Made by a program: the position numbers and the translations under genes. From assembly GCA_946409645.1 (NCBI GenBank), contig CAMJXE010000003.1, forward strand, positions 19,721 to 83,720: DNA of 64,000 nt, written 5' to 3'. Source of the DNA: an uncultured Bacteroidales bacterium (GTDB lineage Bacteria; Bacteroidota; Bacteroidia; Bacteroidales; WCHB1-69). The notes under the pieces are model-generated. The model was not told the origin of the DNA. It ran no database searches and worked only from the letters and a program-made list of their open reading frames with translations. Shown piece by piece: positions 51,075 to 60,739 of this stretch (position 1 is its first letter; each line of letters opens with the position of its first letter).

Positions 51075-51623
51075 TTATCGTTTCGTTTTGTAAGCTGGGT
51101 GGACTTTGCCGGCGGCGATGTCGTTGAGCTGGCGTTTGAGCACCATTTTCTTGATTTGCGAGAGGTTGTCGGTGAAGACTTTGCCTTCGAGGTGGTCGTA
51201 CTCGTGCTGGATGATACGGGCTAAGATGCCGTTGATGTCACAGTCGTGGTATTCGCCCTTCTCGTCGTGGTAGGTGATGTGGATGTCGGATTTGCGGATG
51301 ACATCCTCGTTGATCTTCGGGAGACTGAGGCAGCCCTCCGCGAAAGGAACGTCGTCACCGAAACGGTCGGTGATGGTCGGGTTGATGAAGGCGCCCTTGA
51401 ACGGCTCATGGTCAGGGTAGATCTCTTTGTATGGGGTTGAGTCAACCACAAACACGCGCACGGACTTACCTACTTGCGGGGCGGCCAAACCAACGCCTTC
51501 CGCATGGTACATGGTCTCGAAAAGGTCGTTGACGAATGTCTTCAGCATTTCGTCGTTGAGGTCAACTTCCACGGCGGTTTTGCGCAACACCGGGCTTCCA
51601 TATAATACAATAGGTAATATCAT
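51075..51623 (-). CDS. def: Peptide deformylase
   Basis: Removes the formyl group from nascent proteins. It has 182 residues with the three family motifs: GVGLAAPQVG (about 44-53), EGCLSLP (about 95-101) and QHEYDHLEGKVF (about 138-149, HEXXH metal site). It overlaps the ruvX stop by 4 bp, so the two are translationally coupled. Confidence 0.96.
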   Translation of the reverse strand: MILPIVLYGSPVLRKTAVEVDLNDEMLKTFVNDLFETMYHAEGVGLAAPQVGKSVRVFVVDSTPYKEIYPDHEPFKGAFINPTITDRFGDDVPFAEGCLSLPKINEDVIRKSDIHITYHDEKGEYHDCDINGILARIIQHEYDHLEGKVFTDNLSQIKKMVLKRQLNDIAAGKVHPAYKTKR

Positions 51624-52072
51624 TGTTCTGAATTTCTTAAATTTATCATATCCTGTTGCTCCAGATAGGATTGCAGAATGATGGCTGCACTCATCTTATC
51701 GACCAACGATTTGTCACGTCGGTCTTTCTTCTTCAACCCGATGTCGATCATGGTCTGGAAGGCGATCCGAGAGGTGAATCGCTCGTCGATGCGGGCAATG
51801 TCGGTGCCAGGGGAGATTTTCGGTAGCTCCTTGCGCAACCGGTTGACGAACGGCTCTATGTAGCGACACGACTCCGACGGTGTGTTGTCCAGTTGCTTGG
51901 CTTCGCCCACGACCACCACATCGACCTTCTCCTTACCGAGGTAGTCTTTCAGGAAGTCGAAAGCCTGCGCCACGGGGACGGTTTCCAAGGCGTGCGCGCA
52001 GATGCGAAGCTCGTCGGTGACGGCAAACCCCACGCGTTTCTGTCCGTAATCAATGGCCATTACTCTACCCAT
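51620..52072 (-). CDS. ruvX: Putative pre-16S rRNA nuclease / Holliday junction resolvase RuvX (YqgF)
   Basis: A 150-residue RNase H-like protein with MAIDYGQKRVGFAV (first catalytic Asp), VDVVVVGEAKQLDN, IARIDERFTS and the late DKMSAAIILQSYL. In E. coli YqgF matures 16S rRNA; resolvase activity is the older name. It is the first gene of a two-gene operon with def. Confidence 0.93.
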   Translation of the reverse strand: MGRVMAIDYGQKRVGFAVTDELRICAHALETVPVAQAFDFLKDYLGKEKVDVVVVGEAKQLDNTPSESCRYIEPFVNRLRKELPKISPGTDIARIDERFTSRIAFQTMIDIGLKKKDRRDKSLVDKMSAAIILQSYLEQQDMINLRNSEQ

Positions 52073-52095
52073 TATCTGGATTATTTTTCGGGGCG

Positions 52096-52103
52096 CAAAG
52101 ATA
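52096..52103 (-). promoter_or_regulatory. -7 box TATCTTTG for ruvX-def
   Basis: On the minus strand TATCTTTG is 24 bp upstream of the ruvX ATG. Confidence 0.7.
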
Positions 52104-52179
52104 CTATTTTTTTCGGCTTACAGCCTTAGGGGCTTACAAGTTTACCGGTTTAGGGATTAGGGAGGAATGGCAGGTTGTG

Positions 52180-52192
52180 TGTCAAAATGGCA
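52180..52192. promoter_or_regulatory. Imperfect inverted repeat upstream of the dnaK promoter
   Basis: TGTCAAAATGGCA has TGTCA and TGGCA half-sites (TGYCA/TGRCA pattern) 36 bp before the -24 element. It is in the position where an activator of a sigma-54 promoter could bind. The role is inferred. Confidence 0.45.
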
Positions 52193-52227
52193 GTTTCTTT
52201 TCTGTTGAAAACCATAGACATGTTTTT

Positions 52228-52243
52228 TGGCACAGTTGTTGCA
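52228..52243 (+). promoter_or_regulatory. Sigma-54 (-24/-12) promoter of dnaK
   Basis: TGGCAC-N5-TTGCA, with GG and GC separated by exactly 10 bp, is a full match to the RpoN consensus. No TAnnTTTG box is seen between it and the dnaK ATG. It predicts a start near 52254 and a 60-nt leader. Confidence 0.8.
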
Positions 52244-52313
52244 AAGAGTGAACGCGTTCGATTGCGAACTGTGTAAAAATAAATGAAGTAATATTAATTA
52301 AAATCATACAAAA

Positions 52314-54251
52314 ATGGGTAAAATCATAGGAATAGACTTAGGAACTACCAATTCATGCGTTGCGGTGATGGAAGGCAATGAGCCAGTCGTCATCCCCAAC
52401 AGCGAAGGCAGAAGAACCACGCCGTCCATCGTGGCGTTCGTGGGCGACAACGAAAGAAAGGTCGGTGACCCTGCAAAACGTCAGGCTATCACCAACCCCA
52501 CAAAGACCATCTTCTCCATCAAGAGATTCATGGGCGAGACTTACGACCGCGTGACCAACGAGATCAGCCGCGTGCCCTACATCGTGGAACGCTCCTCCAA
52601 CAACATGCCAAAAGTGAAGATCGACGACCGTTCTTACACGGCTCAGGAGATTTCCGCCATGATTCTGCAAAAGATGAAGAAAACGGCAGAGGATTATCTC
52701 GGTCAGGAAGTGACGGAAGCCGTCATCACGGTGCCCGCTTACTTCAGCGACTCTCAACGTCAGGCCACCAAGGAGGCCGGCGAGATCGCAGGTCTGAATG
52801 TGAAACGTATCATCAACGAGCCTACCGCAGCCGCTCTGGCTTACGGTTTGGACAAGAAGAAGTCCGACTCCAAGGTGGCCGTCTTCGACCTCGGCGGCGG
52901 TACCTTCGATATCTCCATCTTGGAACTCGGCGACGGTGTCTTCGAGGTGAAATCCACTAACGGCGACACACACCTCGGCGGCGACGACTTCGACCACAAG
53001 ATTATCGACTGGTTGGCCAACGAGTTCATGAAGGACTACAATGTGGATTTGCGCAAAGACGCTATGGCTCTGCAACGTCTGAAAGAGGCTGCCGAGAAGG
53101 CCAAGATCGAGCTCTCCAGCTCCAACTCCACGGAAATCAACCTGCCGTACATCATGCCGATCGACGGTGTTCCGCAACACTTGGTGCGCACTCTCACCCG
53201 TGCTCAGTTCGAGCAACTGTGCGACGACCTGATCCGCGCCACCATCGAACCTTGTAAGAAGGCTCTGGCCGACGCCGGTTACAAGACCTCCGATATTGAC
53301 GAGGTGATCCTCGTGGGCGGCTCCACCCGTATCCCCGCCATCCAGAAGGTGGTGGAAGACTTCTTCGGCAAAGTGCCCTCCAAGGGCGTCAACCCCGACG
53401 AAGTGGTGGCCATCGGTGCTTCCATCCAAGGCGGCGTGCTGAGTGGCGACGTGAAAGACATCCTCTTGCTGGATGTGACCCCGCTGTCACTCGGTCTGGA
53501 AACCCTCGGCGGTGTGATGACCAAGCTCATCGACGCCAACACCACCATCCCGACCAAGAAGTCACAGGTGTTCACCACCGCAGCCGACAACCAGACCTCT
53601 GTGGAGATCCACGTGCTGCAAGGCGAGCGTCCCATGGCGGCTCAGAACAAGAGCATCGGCCGTTTCCACCTGGATGGCATTCCGGCAGCTATGCGCGGCA
53701 TCCCGCAAATCGAAGTCACCTTCGACATCGACTCCAACGGTATCCTCAACGTGACGGCTCACGACAAGGCTTCCGGCAAGGAACAGAAGATTAGAATCGA
53801 GGCTTCCTCTGGCTTGAGCGACGACGAAATCAAGCGCATGAAGGCCGAAGCTGAGGCTAACGCCGATGCCGACAAGAAGGCCAAGGAAGAGATCGACAAA
53901 CTGAACAACGCTGACTCTTTGGTGTTCAACACCGAGAAACAGCTCAAGGAGTTCGGCGACAAGATTCCCGCTGACGACAAGGCCAAGATCGAGGCTGCGG
54001 CAGCCAAGCTGAAGACCGCGCACGACAACAAGGACTTCGCCACCATTGACAGCGCAACGGCAGAGTTGCAGAGTGCTTGGAACGAGGCATCCCAGAAGAT
54101 GTACGCCGCACAGGGCGGTGCCCAACAGCCTGGCGCCGACTTCAACGGCGGCTTCAACCAACAGGCCGGTCCGCAAGGCCCGCAAGGCGGTGCCAACAAC
54201 GGCGGCAGCGACCCTGAGGTGCAAGATGTCGATTTTGAGGAGGTGAAATAA
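52314..54251 (+). CDS. dnaK: Chaperone DnaK (Hsp70)
   Basis: A 645-residue ATP-dependent chaperone. The ATPase domain shows [48 protein letters not shown] and [14 protein letters not shown]. The substrate domain follows [14 protein letters not shown]. The lid ends in a Gly/Gln/Asn-rich linker and the terminal [11 protein letters not shown] motif. No grpE or dnaJ adjoins it. Its promoter is of the sigma-54 type. Confidence 0.98.
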   Translation: MGKIIGIDLGTTNSCVAVMEGNEPVVIPNSEGRRTTPSIVAFVGDNERKVGDPAKRQAITNPTKTIFSIKRFMGETYDRVTNEISRVPYIVERSSNNMPKVKIDDRSYTAQEISAMILQKMKKTAEDYLGQEVTEAVITVPAYFSDSQRQATKEAGEIAGLNVKRIINEPTAAALAYGLDKKKSDSKVAVFDLGGGTFDISILELGDGVFEVKSTNGDTHLGGDDFDHKIIDWLANEFMKDYNVDLRKDAMALQRLKEAAEKAKIELSSSNSTEINLPYIMPIDGVPQHLVRTLTRAQFEQLCDDLIRATIEPCKKALADAGYKTSDIDEVILVGGSTRIPAIQKVVEDFFGKVPSKGVNPDEVVAIGASIQGGVLSGDVKDILLLDVTPLSLGLETLGGVMTKLIDANTTIPTKKSQVFTTAADNQTSVEIHVLQGERPMAAQNKSIGRFHLDGIPAAMRGIPQIEVTFDIDSNGILNVTAHDKASGKEQKIRIEASSGLSDDEIKRMKAEAEANADADKKAKEEIDKLNNADSLVFNTEKQLKEFGDKIPADDKAKIEAAAAKLKTAHDNKDFATIDSATAELQSAWNEASQKMYAAQGGAQQPGADFNGGFNQQAGPQGPQGGANNGGSDPEVQDVDFEEVK

Positions 54252-54273
54252 TCCCCCACATACCGAATACCCC

Positions 54274-54313
54274 AACGCGGGTGCCGATGAGGAATCGGCA
54301 CCCGCGTTTTTTT
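54274..54313 (+). terminator. dnaK terminator
   Basis: AACGCGGGTGCCGAT and its perfect complement form a 15-bp stem, followed by T7. Confidence 0.92.
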
Positions 54314-54421
54314 GTTGTGCGTGGCGGGGTGGCGCCCGCGATTGACCGCACCCCTACAACCGAACAACAATGCTTGCTGCTACCTTCCAGATACTGCTCA
54401 GCTACTGCTCAGATACGGGAT

Positions 54422-54440
54422 GCGACGCTGGAAGCGTCGG
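54422..54440. repeat. GCGACGC-type palindrome
   Basis: GCGACGCTGGAAGCGTCGG is closely related to the palindrome at 28382. It abuts the 3' end of the broken RhuM-like gene. Confidence 0.7.
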
Positions 54441-54443
54441 CCC

Positions 54444-55197
54444 CTATCCTGACAACACCTCGTCCGCTGGAATTTCCATCCTACTGAACGCGAACAGCTT
54501 CTTCCACAGGTCTTTGAGGGACGCGCCGAGGTGATAGACGGTGTCGTCGAGGATGAGGAAGCGGTCGTGGTAGCGTCAGCAGCACTGAATCGTCGATGTA
54601 GTTGTCGATGAGGACAATGCGTTTGCGTGCCGACCGGATCAGGTCCGCCGCGAAGGCGTACGCGTCGAAGATCTGCCCATCGTAGAAGACACCCTCGACC
54701 GGTGGCAGGGCGGTGCGCACGAAGAAATCAACCTTGTCTTGAAGAGAGTGAATCTGTTCGGAGTGTTCTTGAAGCTGTCTGTCGATCCGTTGTTCCGCTT
54801 GCTGGAAATGTTGGTTGATGGTGCACCCTCGTAAAAGATGCTCTTTTAATGTTTTTGTAGCCCAACGCCTAAAGATAGTGGCATTCTTGCTGTTGACGCG
54901 ATACCCGACAGATAATATTGCGTCAAGATTGTAATACGTTGTATGATAGAGCCTTGTCCCATTTTGTCCCATGTGTTCCAAAATGGAACATGTGGTCTCT
55001 CTCTCGATTTCACCACTTTTGTAAATGTTGTTCAGATGCTTTGTGATAGCTGCTCTCTGTGTTCCGAACAGCACCGCCATCTGTGCCTGCGTGAGCCATA
55101 CAGTGTCCTCCTCCATTCGTACTTCCAACCGGATGCTGCTGTCGGGTTGGTAGAGGATGATTTCGCCGTTTTGTGCCAAAGGTTTGTTTTCTTCCAT
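54444..55197 (-). pseudogene. RhuM-like virulence protein gene with internal deletion/frameshift
   Basis: The N-terminal ~230 residues match RhuM-family DNA-binding proteins often linked to type I restriction loci (VWLTQAQMAVLFGTQRAAITKHLNNIYKSGEI, YRVNSKNATIFRRWAT, RKRIVLIDNYIDDSVL). After DDSVLLTL near 54573 the frame changes: the track ORF ends in an arginine/proline-rich tail, while another frame reads YHDRFLILDDTVYHLGASLKDLWKKLFAF and stops at 54444. This is the expected end of the family, with the segment between the two blocks missing. It is divergent from hsdM and has its own -7 box at 55240-55247. Confidence 0.75.
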
Positions 55198-55239
55198 AAT
55201 GGTTGTTTTTTCGTTTTGCGGTTACTGAATCTTTGTCCG

Positions 55240-55247
55240 CAAAGATA
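55240..55247 (-). promoter_or_regulatory. -7 box TATCTTTG for the RhuM-like gene
   Basis: On the minus strand TATCTTTG is 43 bp before the ATG. The 55198-55606 gap also holds hairpins GCGTGCC-gga-GGCACGC (55431-55447) and TGACAC-gag-GTGTCA (55508-55522) and the hsdM promoter, but no gene. Confidence 0.65.
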
Positions 55248-55569
55248 CAACAAAAAACCTTGCCTGTCATGGATTTTGTGAGATTTTGGTTGCTTTTGGA
55301 AACCAGAAGATTGTGCTTGCCGTTTAACAATTCGGTTGACCAATTGTTAAATTGCGGGGCATGTTTTTCGCAGATTATCGTCTTTGCGGTCGCAGCTGCG
55401 TCGCGAAACCGCGTAGCCCGCTGGCCGCGCGCGTGCCGGAGGCACGCTACTGAGACGATGTGCAGTAGATCTGTAATCGTCGGCGCGGAAATCAGTGCCG
55501 GGGTGACTGACACGAGGTGTCACTTGCAGTTTTTATTGCGTTTTCTGCCATTTTCATTTGCAAAATTGC

Positions 55570-55577
55570 TATTTTTG
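55570..55577 (+). promoter_or_regulatory. -7 box TATTTTTG for the hsdM operon
   Basis: TATTTTTG is 30 bp upstream of the hsdM ATG. No convincing -33 element is visible at the usual distance. Confidence 0.6.
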
Positions 55578-55606
55578 CAGATTAATTTGCCACTAATAGA
55601 AAGCGT

Positions 55607-57343
55607 ATGTCAACCGAAGAATTGCAGAAACGGACGACCGTCAATATACAGGAGAAAGCGAACCTCATTTGGGCTATCGCCGACAAACTCGTAGGCACTT
55701 ACAAGCCCCACGAATACGGCAATGTGGTGCTGCCGATGTGCGTTATCAAGCGTTTCTCTGATGTGCTGGCACCGACCAAGCAGAAAGTGCTCGACACCAA
55801 CGCCCAACTCGACAAGCGGGGTCTCGCCGTGAAAGCGGGGTTCCTCACCCAAGCGTCAGGTTTCGACTTCTACAACCTCTCGCCTTTCACTTTGGAGGGG
55901 TTGCTGTCGGATGCCGAGAACATCGCCGACAACTTCCGCTCCTACCTGAACCACTTTTCCAACAATGTGATTGACATCTTGGAAAAGTTCGACTTCGACA
56001 AGGAGATTACCAAATTGGACAACAACGGCATTCTCTACAACGTGATACAGGAGTTCTGTTCCAAGAAGGCGTATATGGGGCTGGATGCCATCACCGCCGT
56101 CGATATGGGCTACATATTCGAGGAGTTGGTTCGGAAATTCTCTGAATCATACGACGAGCAGGCGGGAGCGCACTTCACCGCACGCGACATTATCTACCTG
56201 ATGGCGGAACTGTTGGTTGCGCCCAAGAAAGCGCACCTGCAAGACGAGGGTATCACCGCCACAATGTACGATATGGCGATGGGGACTTCACAGATGTTGG
56301 ACTGTCTCTCCGAGAAACTCCACGAGATAGACCCCGACGCAAGTCTAACCGAATTCGGGCAGGAGTTGAACGAGCAGACCTTCGCCATTGCCAAGGCGAA
56401 TATGCTGATAAAAGGCGGCGATGCCGAGAATATGAAGCACGGCAACACGCTCTCCAACGATATGTTCGAGGGCTTCACCTTCGACTACATCATCTCCAAT
56501 CCGCCATTCGGCATCGAGTGGAAGAACGAGAAGGCGAAGGTGGAGGAAGAACACAAGAAAGGTGATTACGGTCGTTTCGGTGCGGGGCTTCCTGCCATAG
56601 GCGACAGCCAACAACTGTTCGTGCTGAACGGGGTCGCCAAACTGAAGGACAACGGGCGTATGGCCATCATTCAGAACGGCTCCCCATTGTTCAAGGGTGA
56701 TGCAGGCAGCGGCGAAAGCAATATCCGGGGGTATCTGCTGGAGAACGATTGGTTGGAAGCGATTGTCCAGATACCTAACGATATGTTCTACAACACGGGC
56801 ATTGCTACATACATTTGGGTGATTACCAAGGACAAGTCCGCCGAGCGTGCGGGCAAGGTACAGTTGATTGACGCGAGCAAGTGCAGCGTGAAGCGCAGGA
56901 AACCGTTAGGCAACAAGCGCAACGAGTTCGACGAAACCTGTATTGCCTTGATTACAAAAGCATACAACGCCTTCACGGATAACACCTACACAGATGGAGA
57001 TTTGGTGGTGGAGAGCAAGGTGAAGGACAACGAGGATTTCAAATACCGCAAGGTGACGGTGGAGTTTCCATCCGACAAGCAGACCGACAAAAAGGCGAAG
57101 CCCGAAAAGGACACCGAGATTATCCCGTGGACGGAAGACGTGCAGGCGTATATGGAGAAAAATGTGCTGCCGTTCCAACCCAAGGCGAAGATAGTGGAGA
57201 AGCAGACCAAGATAGGGTATGAAATTCCGTTCACGAGGGAGTTCTACAAGTATGTGCCGTTAGAGGCAAGTGAGAAAATCTTTGCACACCTCAAAGAGTT
57301 GGAGGCAAAGGAAACCGAGTTGATGAACAAGATTTTGGGATAG
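55607..57343 (+). CDS. hsdM: Type I restriction-modification methyltransferase subunit HsdM
   Basis: A 578-residue N6-adenine methyltransferase. The N-terminal helical domain (IWAIADKLVGTYKPHEYGNVVLPMCVIKRF) precedes the catalytic domain. The AdoMet loop reads MYDMAMGTSQMLDCL (about 220-234), a divergent form of DPACGTGGML; the catalytic motif is NPPFGIEW (about 298-305). EQAGAHFTARDIIYLMAELL precedes motif I as usual. It starts the operon; hsdS begins 4 bp after its stop. The methylation protects host DNA at the site set by HsdS. Confidence 0.94.
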   Translation: MSTEELQKRTTVNIQEKANLIWAIADKLVGTYKPHEYGNVVLPMCVIKRFSDVLAPTKQKVLDTNAQLDKRGLAVKAGFLTQASGFDFYNLSPFTLEGLLSDAENIADNFRSYLNHFSNNVIDILEKFDFDKEITKLDNNGILYNVIQEFCSKKAYMGLDAITAVDMGYIFEELVRKFSESYDEQAGAHFTARDIIYLMAELLVAPKKAHLQDEGITATMYDMAMGTSQMLDCLSEKLHEIDPDASLTEFGQELNEQTFAIAKANMLIKGGDAENMKHGNTLSNDMFEGFTFDYIISNPPFGIEWKNEKAKVEEEHKKGDYGRFGAGLPAIGDSQQLFVLNGVAKLKDNGRMAIIQNGSPLFKGDAGSGESNIRGYLLENDWLEAIVQIPNDMFYNTGIATYIWVITKDKSAERAGKVQLIDASKCSVKRRKPLGNKRNEFDETCIALITKAYNAFTDNTYTDGDLVVESKVKDNEDFKYRKVTVEFPSDKQTDKKAKPEKDTEIIPWTEDVQAYMEKNVLPFQPKAKIVEKQTKIGYEIPFTREFYKYVPLEASEKIFAHLKELEAKETELMNKILG

Positions 57344-57347
57344 GTCT

Positions 57348-58586
57348 ATGGGAACGAAGTATAAAGACAGCGGCATCCCGTGGATTGGAGAGATTCCAAG
57401 TGATTGGGAAGTTCGCAGAGCAAGAAATTCGGTTTCTATTATTAGAGGTGGTTCACCAAGACCTATCGAAGATTATATTTCAGACAATAATGAAGGATAC
57501 AATTGGATAAAGATTGGTGATACCATTAAAGGCAGTAAATACATAGTTTCCACCAAAAGTAAAATCATTAAAGAAGGATTGAGCAAAACTCGGTTGGTCC
57601 ATAAAAATGATTTGATTCTGACAAACTCTATGAGTTTTGGGGAACCATATATTCTTAAAATAGATGGTTGTATTCACGATGGTTGGGTCGCTTTTTCAAA
57701 TTATAAAGGTATTACCAAAGAATTTTTGTATTATCTTCTTATCTCACCATTATGTAGATTACAATTTGAACAACAAGTGGCAGGCGGAGTTGTCCAAAAT
57801 TTGAATATTGACAAAATTGGAACCACACTAATTCTTCTTCCCCCTCTCCCTACCCAGCAGCGCATTGCCGACTTTCTTGACCGCAAGTGTGCCGAGATTG
57901 ACGAACTTGCCGCTTTGCAGGAGACGATGATTACCGAATTGAAACGCTATAAGCAGTCTGTTATTACCGAGACCGTCACCAAAGGACTTGACCCCAATGT
58001 GCCTATGAAGGATAGCGAGGTAGAATGGATTGGGGAGATACCTGAAGGGTGGGATAAAATACGATTGAAATTCTTGTGTACTATCCAGACTGGCAATCAA
58101 GACACGCAAGATGCGATAGCAGATGGAGCATATCCGTTTTATGTTCGTTCACCAATCGTTGAGCATAGCAATAAGTTTTCATTTGAAGGTGAAGGAATAT
58201 TAATGGCGGGGGATGGTGCTGGTGCTGGAAGAGTCTTTCATCACGTTTATGGGAAATACGCCGTACACCAGCGAGTATATAGACTTGCCAATTTTGTCAA
58301 TATCAATTCTGACTATTTGTTCTACTTTTTAAGTAGTCTGTTTTGTATGGAAATGGATAGAGGGAGTGCCCAGTCAACAGTTCCTTCTGTTCGATTGCCT
58401 ATGTTACAGAACTTTCACATTTGCATACCTCATCTTACCGAGCAGCGTGCTATTGCCGACTACCTTGACAAGAAGTGCGCCGAAATTGACGAACTGATCG
58501 CCATAAAACAGCAGAAGATTGAGGCGTTGAAAGAATACAAGAAATCTGTTATATTTGAATATGTGACGGGGAAACGAGTTTTATAA
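57348..58586 (+). CDS. hsdS: Type I restriction specificity subunit HsdS
   Basis: A 412-residue DNA-recognition subunit with two target-recognition domains (about 20-150 and 230-345). Each is introduced by the same pattern (KDSGIPWIGEIPSDWEVRRA and KDSEVEWIGEIPEGWDKIRL). Each is followed by a conserved coiled coil (PTQQRIADFLDRKCAEIDELAALQ and TEQRAIADYLDKKCAEIDELIAIKQQ). The recognition domains are visibly more AT-rich than the rest, as is common for exchanged specificity modules. The recognised sequence cannot be predicted. Confidence 0.94.
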   Translation: MGTKYKDSGIPWIGEIPSDWEVRRARNSVSIIRGGSPRPIEDYISDNNEGYNWIKIGDTIKGSKYIVSTKSKIIKEGLSKTRLVHKNDLILTNSMSFGEPYILKIDGCIHDGWVAFSNYKGITKEFLYYLLISPLCRLQFEQQVAGGVVQNLNIDKIGTTLILLPPLPTQQRIADFLDRKCAEIDELAALQETMITELKRYKQSVITETVTKGLDPNVPMKDSEVEWIGEIPEGWDKIRLKFLCTIQTGNQDTQDAIADGAYPFYVRSPIVEHSNKFSFEGEGILMAGDGAGAGRVFHHVYGKYAVHQRVYRLANFVNINSDYLFYFLSSLFCMEMDRGSAQSTVPSVRLPMLQNFHICIPHLTEQRAIADYLDKKCAEIDELIAIKQQKIEALKEYKKSVIFEYVTGKRVL

Positions 58587-58606
58587 TTTTTTAAAAGAAA
58601 AATAAT

Positions 58607-59410
58607 ATGGAAAGTTCAAAAAGTATGCTAATAAAAAGTAAAAGCGAAGTAGAAAAGGCAATCAGTGATTATATCACTAAAGGTAATCATCTTCTTCGGT
58701 TTTTCAACGAAGATGATTTTAATAGTTGGCGTTCTTATATGAGTGAATTTTTGAAACAAGCATTTGATAACCCCGATAATGAATATAGAAAGTCTTTTGA
58801 TGAAGCAGGAGTTCCAATAATGTACACTAACCTCACAGATTTCCATCAAGTTGCTGTTGACGAATTAAATGCAAAGATTTTGAATTTAAGCAATTTAAAA
58901 CAAAAATTGGAACTTATTCCGTGTGAGGTAAAAGAAGATATGAATACCGTTATTAAATGTGATTCAAAAAGGATTTTTATTGTACACGGTCACGATACAG
59001 CATTAAAAGAAACTGTCGCACGCATATTGGAAAAATTAGACTTGAACCCCATAATTCTCCACGAACAAAAGAATAACGGTAAAACAATTATTGAAAAATT
59101 CGAGAGTAATGCAGATAATTGCGGTTTTGCTGTTATCCTATTGACTGCTGACGATTGGGGATATCCCATAGAAAAAAATGACAATTCAAAAAGACATCGT
59201 GCAAGACAGAATGTTGTTTTTGAGATGGGCTTTTTTATGGGGAAACTTGGTCGTGATAGAGTGTTCCTTTTGTTGGATAACGGTGTAGAAAAACCTGGCG
59301 ATTTGGATGGCATTATATATCATCCCACAGATAACGAAACTTGGAAATATGATTTAGTGAAGGAGTTGAAATCAAGCGGATATAGTGTTGATGCAAATAA
59401 AATAATATAA
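58607..59410 (+). CDS. TIR-like nucleotide-binding protein (probable NAD-degrading effector)
   Basis: A 267-residue protein. Residues 1-~115 are helical and unrecognised. Residues ~121-250 form a TIR-like domain of the CAP12/PF10137 type: RIFIVHGHDTALKETVARILEKLDLNPIIL, FAVILLTADDWGYP, RARQNVVFEMGFFMGKLGRDRVFLL, with the conserved Glu in VVFEMGFF. Such domains usually cleave NAD+ when triggered by phage. Here it lies between hsdS and hsdR, 20 bp after hsdS. Base composition is much more AT-rich than hsdM and hsdR, pointing to separate acquisition. Triggering by the restriction complex is inference. Confidence 0.83.
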   Translation: MESSKSMLIKSKSEVEKAISDYITKGNHLLRFFNEDDFNSWRSYMSEFLKQAFDNPDNEYRKSFDEAGVPIMYTNLTDFHQVAVDELNAKILNLSNLKQKLELIPCEVKEDMNTVIKCDSKRIFIVHGHDTALKETVARILEKLDLNPIILHEQKNNGKTIIEKFESNADNCGFAVILLTADDWGYPIEKNDNSKRHRARQNVVFEMGFFMGKLGRDRVFLLLDNGVEKPGDLDGIIYHPTDNETWKYDLVKELKSSGYSVDANKII

Positions 59411-59449
59411 TTCTATCATATACATATTCAACCTCAACGAAAAAAATAA

Positions 59450-60739
59450 ATGACGGAGAAGCAAACATATTATGGTCGTTGGTTTTTTCCAACAGGTGTC
59501 TCTTCCGAGGATATCATGCAGTATGAGGGTACGTTGAAGATTGATGAGGACAATCATTGTGTTTTAACCATACAAGGTGAGTTGAGAGTAGGAGGCAACT
59601 TGTTAGAACAAATTGATGTGTCATGGGGTATAGACAAACGAGGTAACAAGTACACCCTTTTGGGCCTTTATATGAGTAGGTGGAATGTTGGGGACCAAAT
59701 GGAATATAACGCCAAGTATATTATAGTCGGGGCTCACATTAATTCTCTAGATGAACCATTTTTCAATGAGTGCAATGTGAAATTTCCATATCTTCAAAAT
59801 TGGACAGAAGCTTCTATGATAGCAATTCCACACGACTATAATAAGGGTGTGATCACCATTGATTACAATCAGGAAAATGTGTTTCTCCAGGGTGAATTGG
59901 ACGATGGGATACGTTATAAAGTTGTAGATAGAACTGTATGTAAACTAAACCAATTAGAACTTTCAGCGAAGAAAGCGACCAGGTATGATATTGTTTCAGA
60001 AAGGCTTTTGTCCATTAGTGAATTTAGCAACTACATTCAAGAATTTGCACAGTTTTTGTCTTTGGCATTGTTTAGCAAACAGCAACCGACTGCAATAACT
60101 TTTCGCAAAAAAGGTGAAGATAGTGTTATCCAAATGCTCTTTGTTGCTTCATCGTCTCATAAGCCAGGCACAACGCCTTTGATCCCCATAACAACACTTA
60201 AAGAAAGAATCCCCATTTTTATTAAGAGATTCCATTCTATATATGATAAAATAGAAACTCTAACGAGATATCTTATTACATCATTGCATGTAGGAGATTT
60301 TGATGCGCCTATCTTTATTATTGTTGCTCAAGCGCTGGAGGGATACTATCAACGCTTTCTTAAGGGTACCGCTGGAGTAAGTAACAAGAAATGGGAGGCC
60401 TTGATCAATCGTTTTAAAGACATCGAAGCCGTGAAAAATTGTACCATGAATGCTGATTTGATTAAAGATACAAGAGACAAATACTCTCATTTATATGATG
60501 ATGAACCGAAGGAACATAATATACCAACAGGAAAAGATTTGCTTTATCTTACTCAGAAGTGCAAAATTTTGCTCACATGTTGTATCATGGAACAAATTGG
60601 CATGACCCACGATGAGATTAATACCAGTATAAATGGAAGTGAGGTGCGTTTTATAGAGTACAATGTGATGAAGTATGAAACACAAAAAAAGATGAAAATA
60701 GTGTATAATGGAAACCAAGGAAAAAAACTTCGAGGCTGA
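59450..60739 (+). CDS. ApeA-like HEPN anti-phage protein
   Basis: A 429-residue protein. The N-terminal beta-rich domain (YYGRWFFPTGVSSEDIMQYEGTLKI...) matches the ApeA N-terminal domain. The C-terminal helical HEPN domain contains the RNase motif RDKYSH (about 342-347) near LIKDTRDKYSHLYDDEP. ApeA was described as a single-gene abortive-infection system. This copy sits inside a type I restriction operon and its last 32 bp overlap hsdR. It is AT-rich like the preceding TIR gene. Confidence 0.82.
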   Translation: MTEKQTYYGRWFFPTGVSSEDIMQYEGTLKIDEDNHCVLTIQGELRVGGNLLEQIDVSWGIDKRGNKYTLLGLYMSRWNVGDQMEYNAKYIIVGAHINSLDEPFFNECNVKFPYLQNWTEASMIAIPHDYNKGVITIDYNQENVFLQGELDDGIRYKVVDRTVCKLNQLELSAKKATRYDIVSERLLSISEFSNYIQEFAQFLSLALFSKQQPTAITFRKKGEDSVIQMLFVASSSHKPGTTPLIPITTLKERIPIFIKRFHSIYDKIETLTRYLITSLHVGDFDAPIFIIVAQALEGYYQRFLKGTAGVSNKKWEALINRFKDIEAVKNCTMNADLIKDTRDKYSHLYDDEPKEHNIPTGKDLLYLTQKCKILLTCCIMEQIGMTHDEINTSINGSEVRFIEYNVMKYETQKKMKIVYNGNQGKKLRG

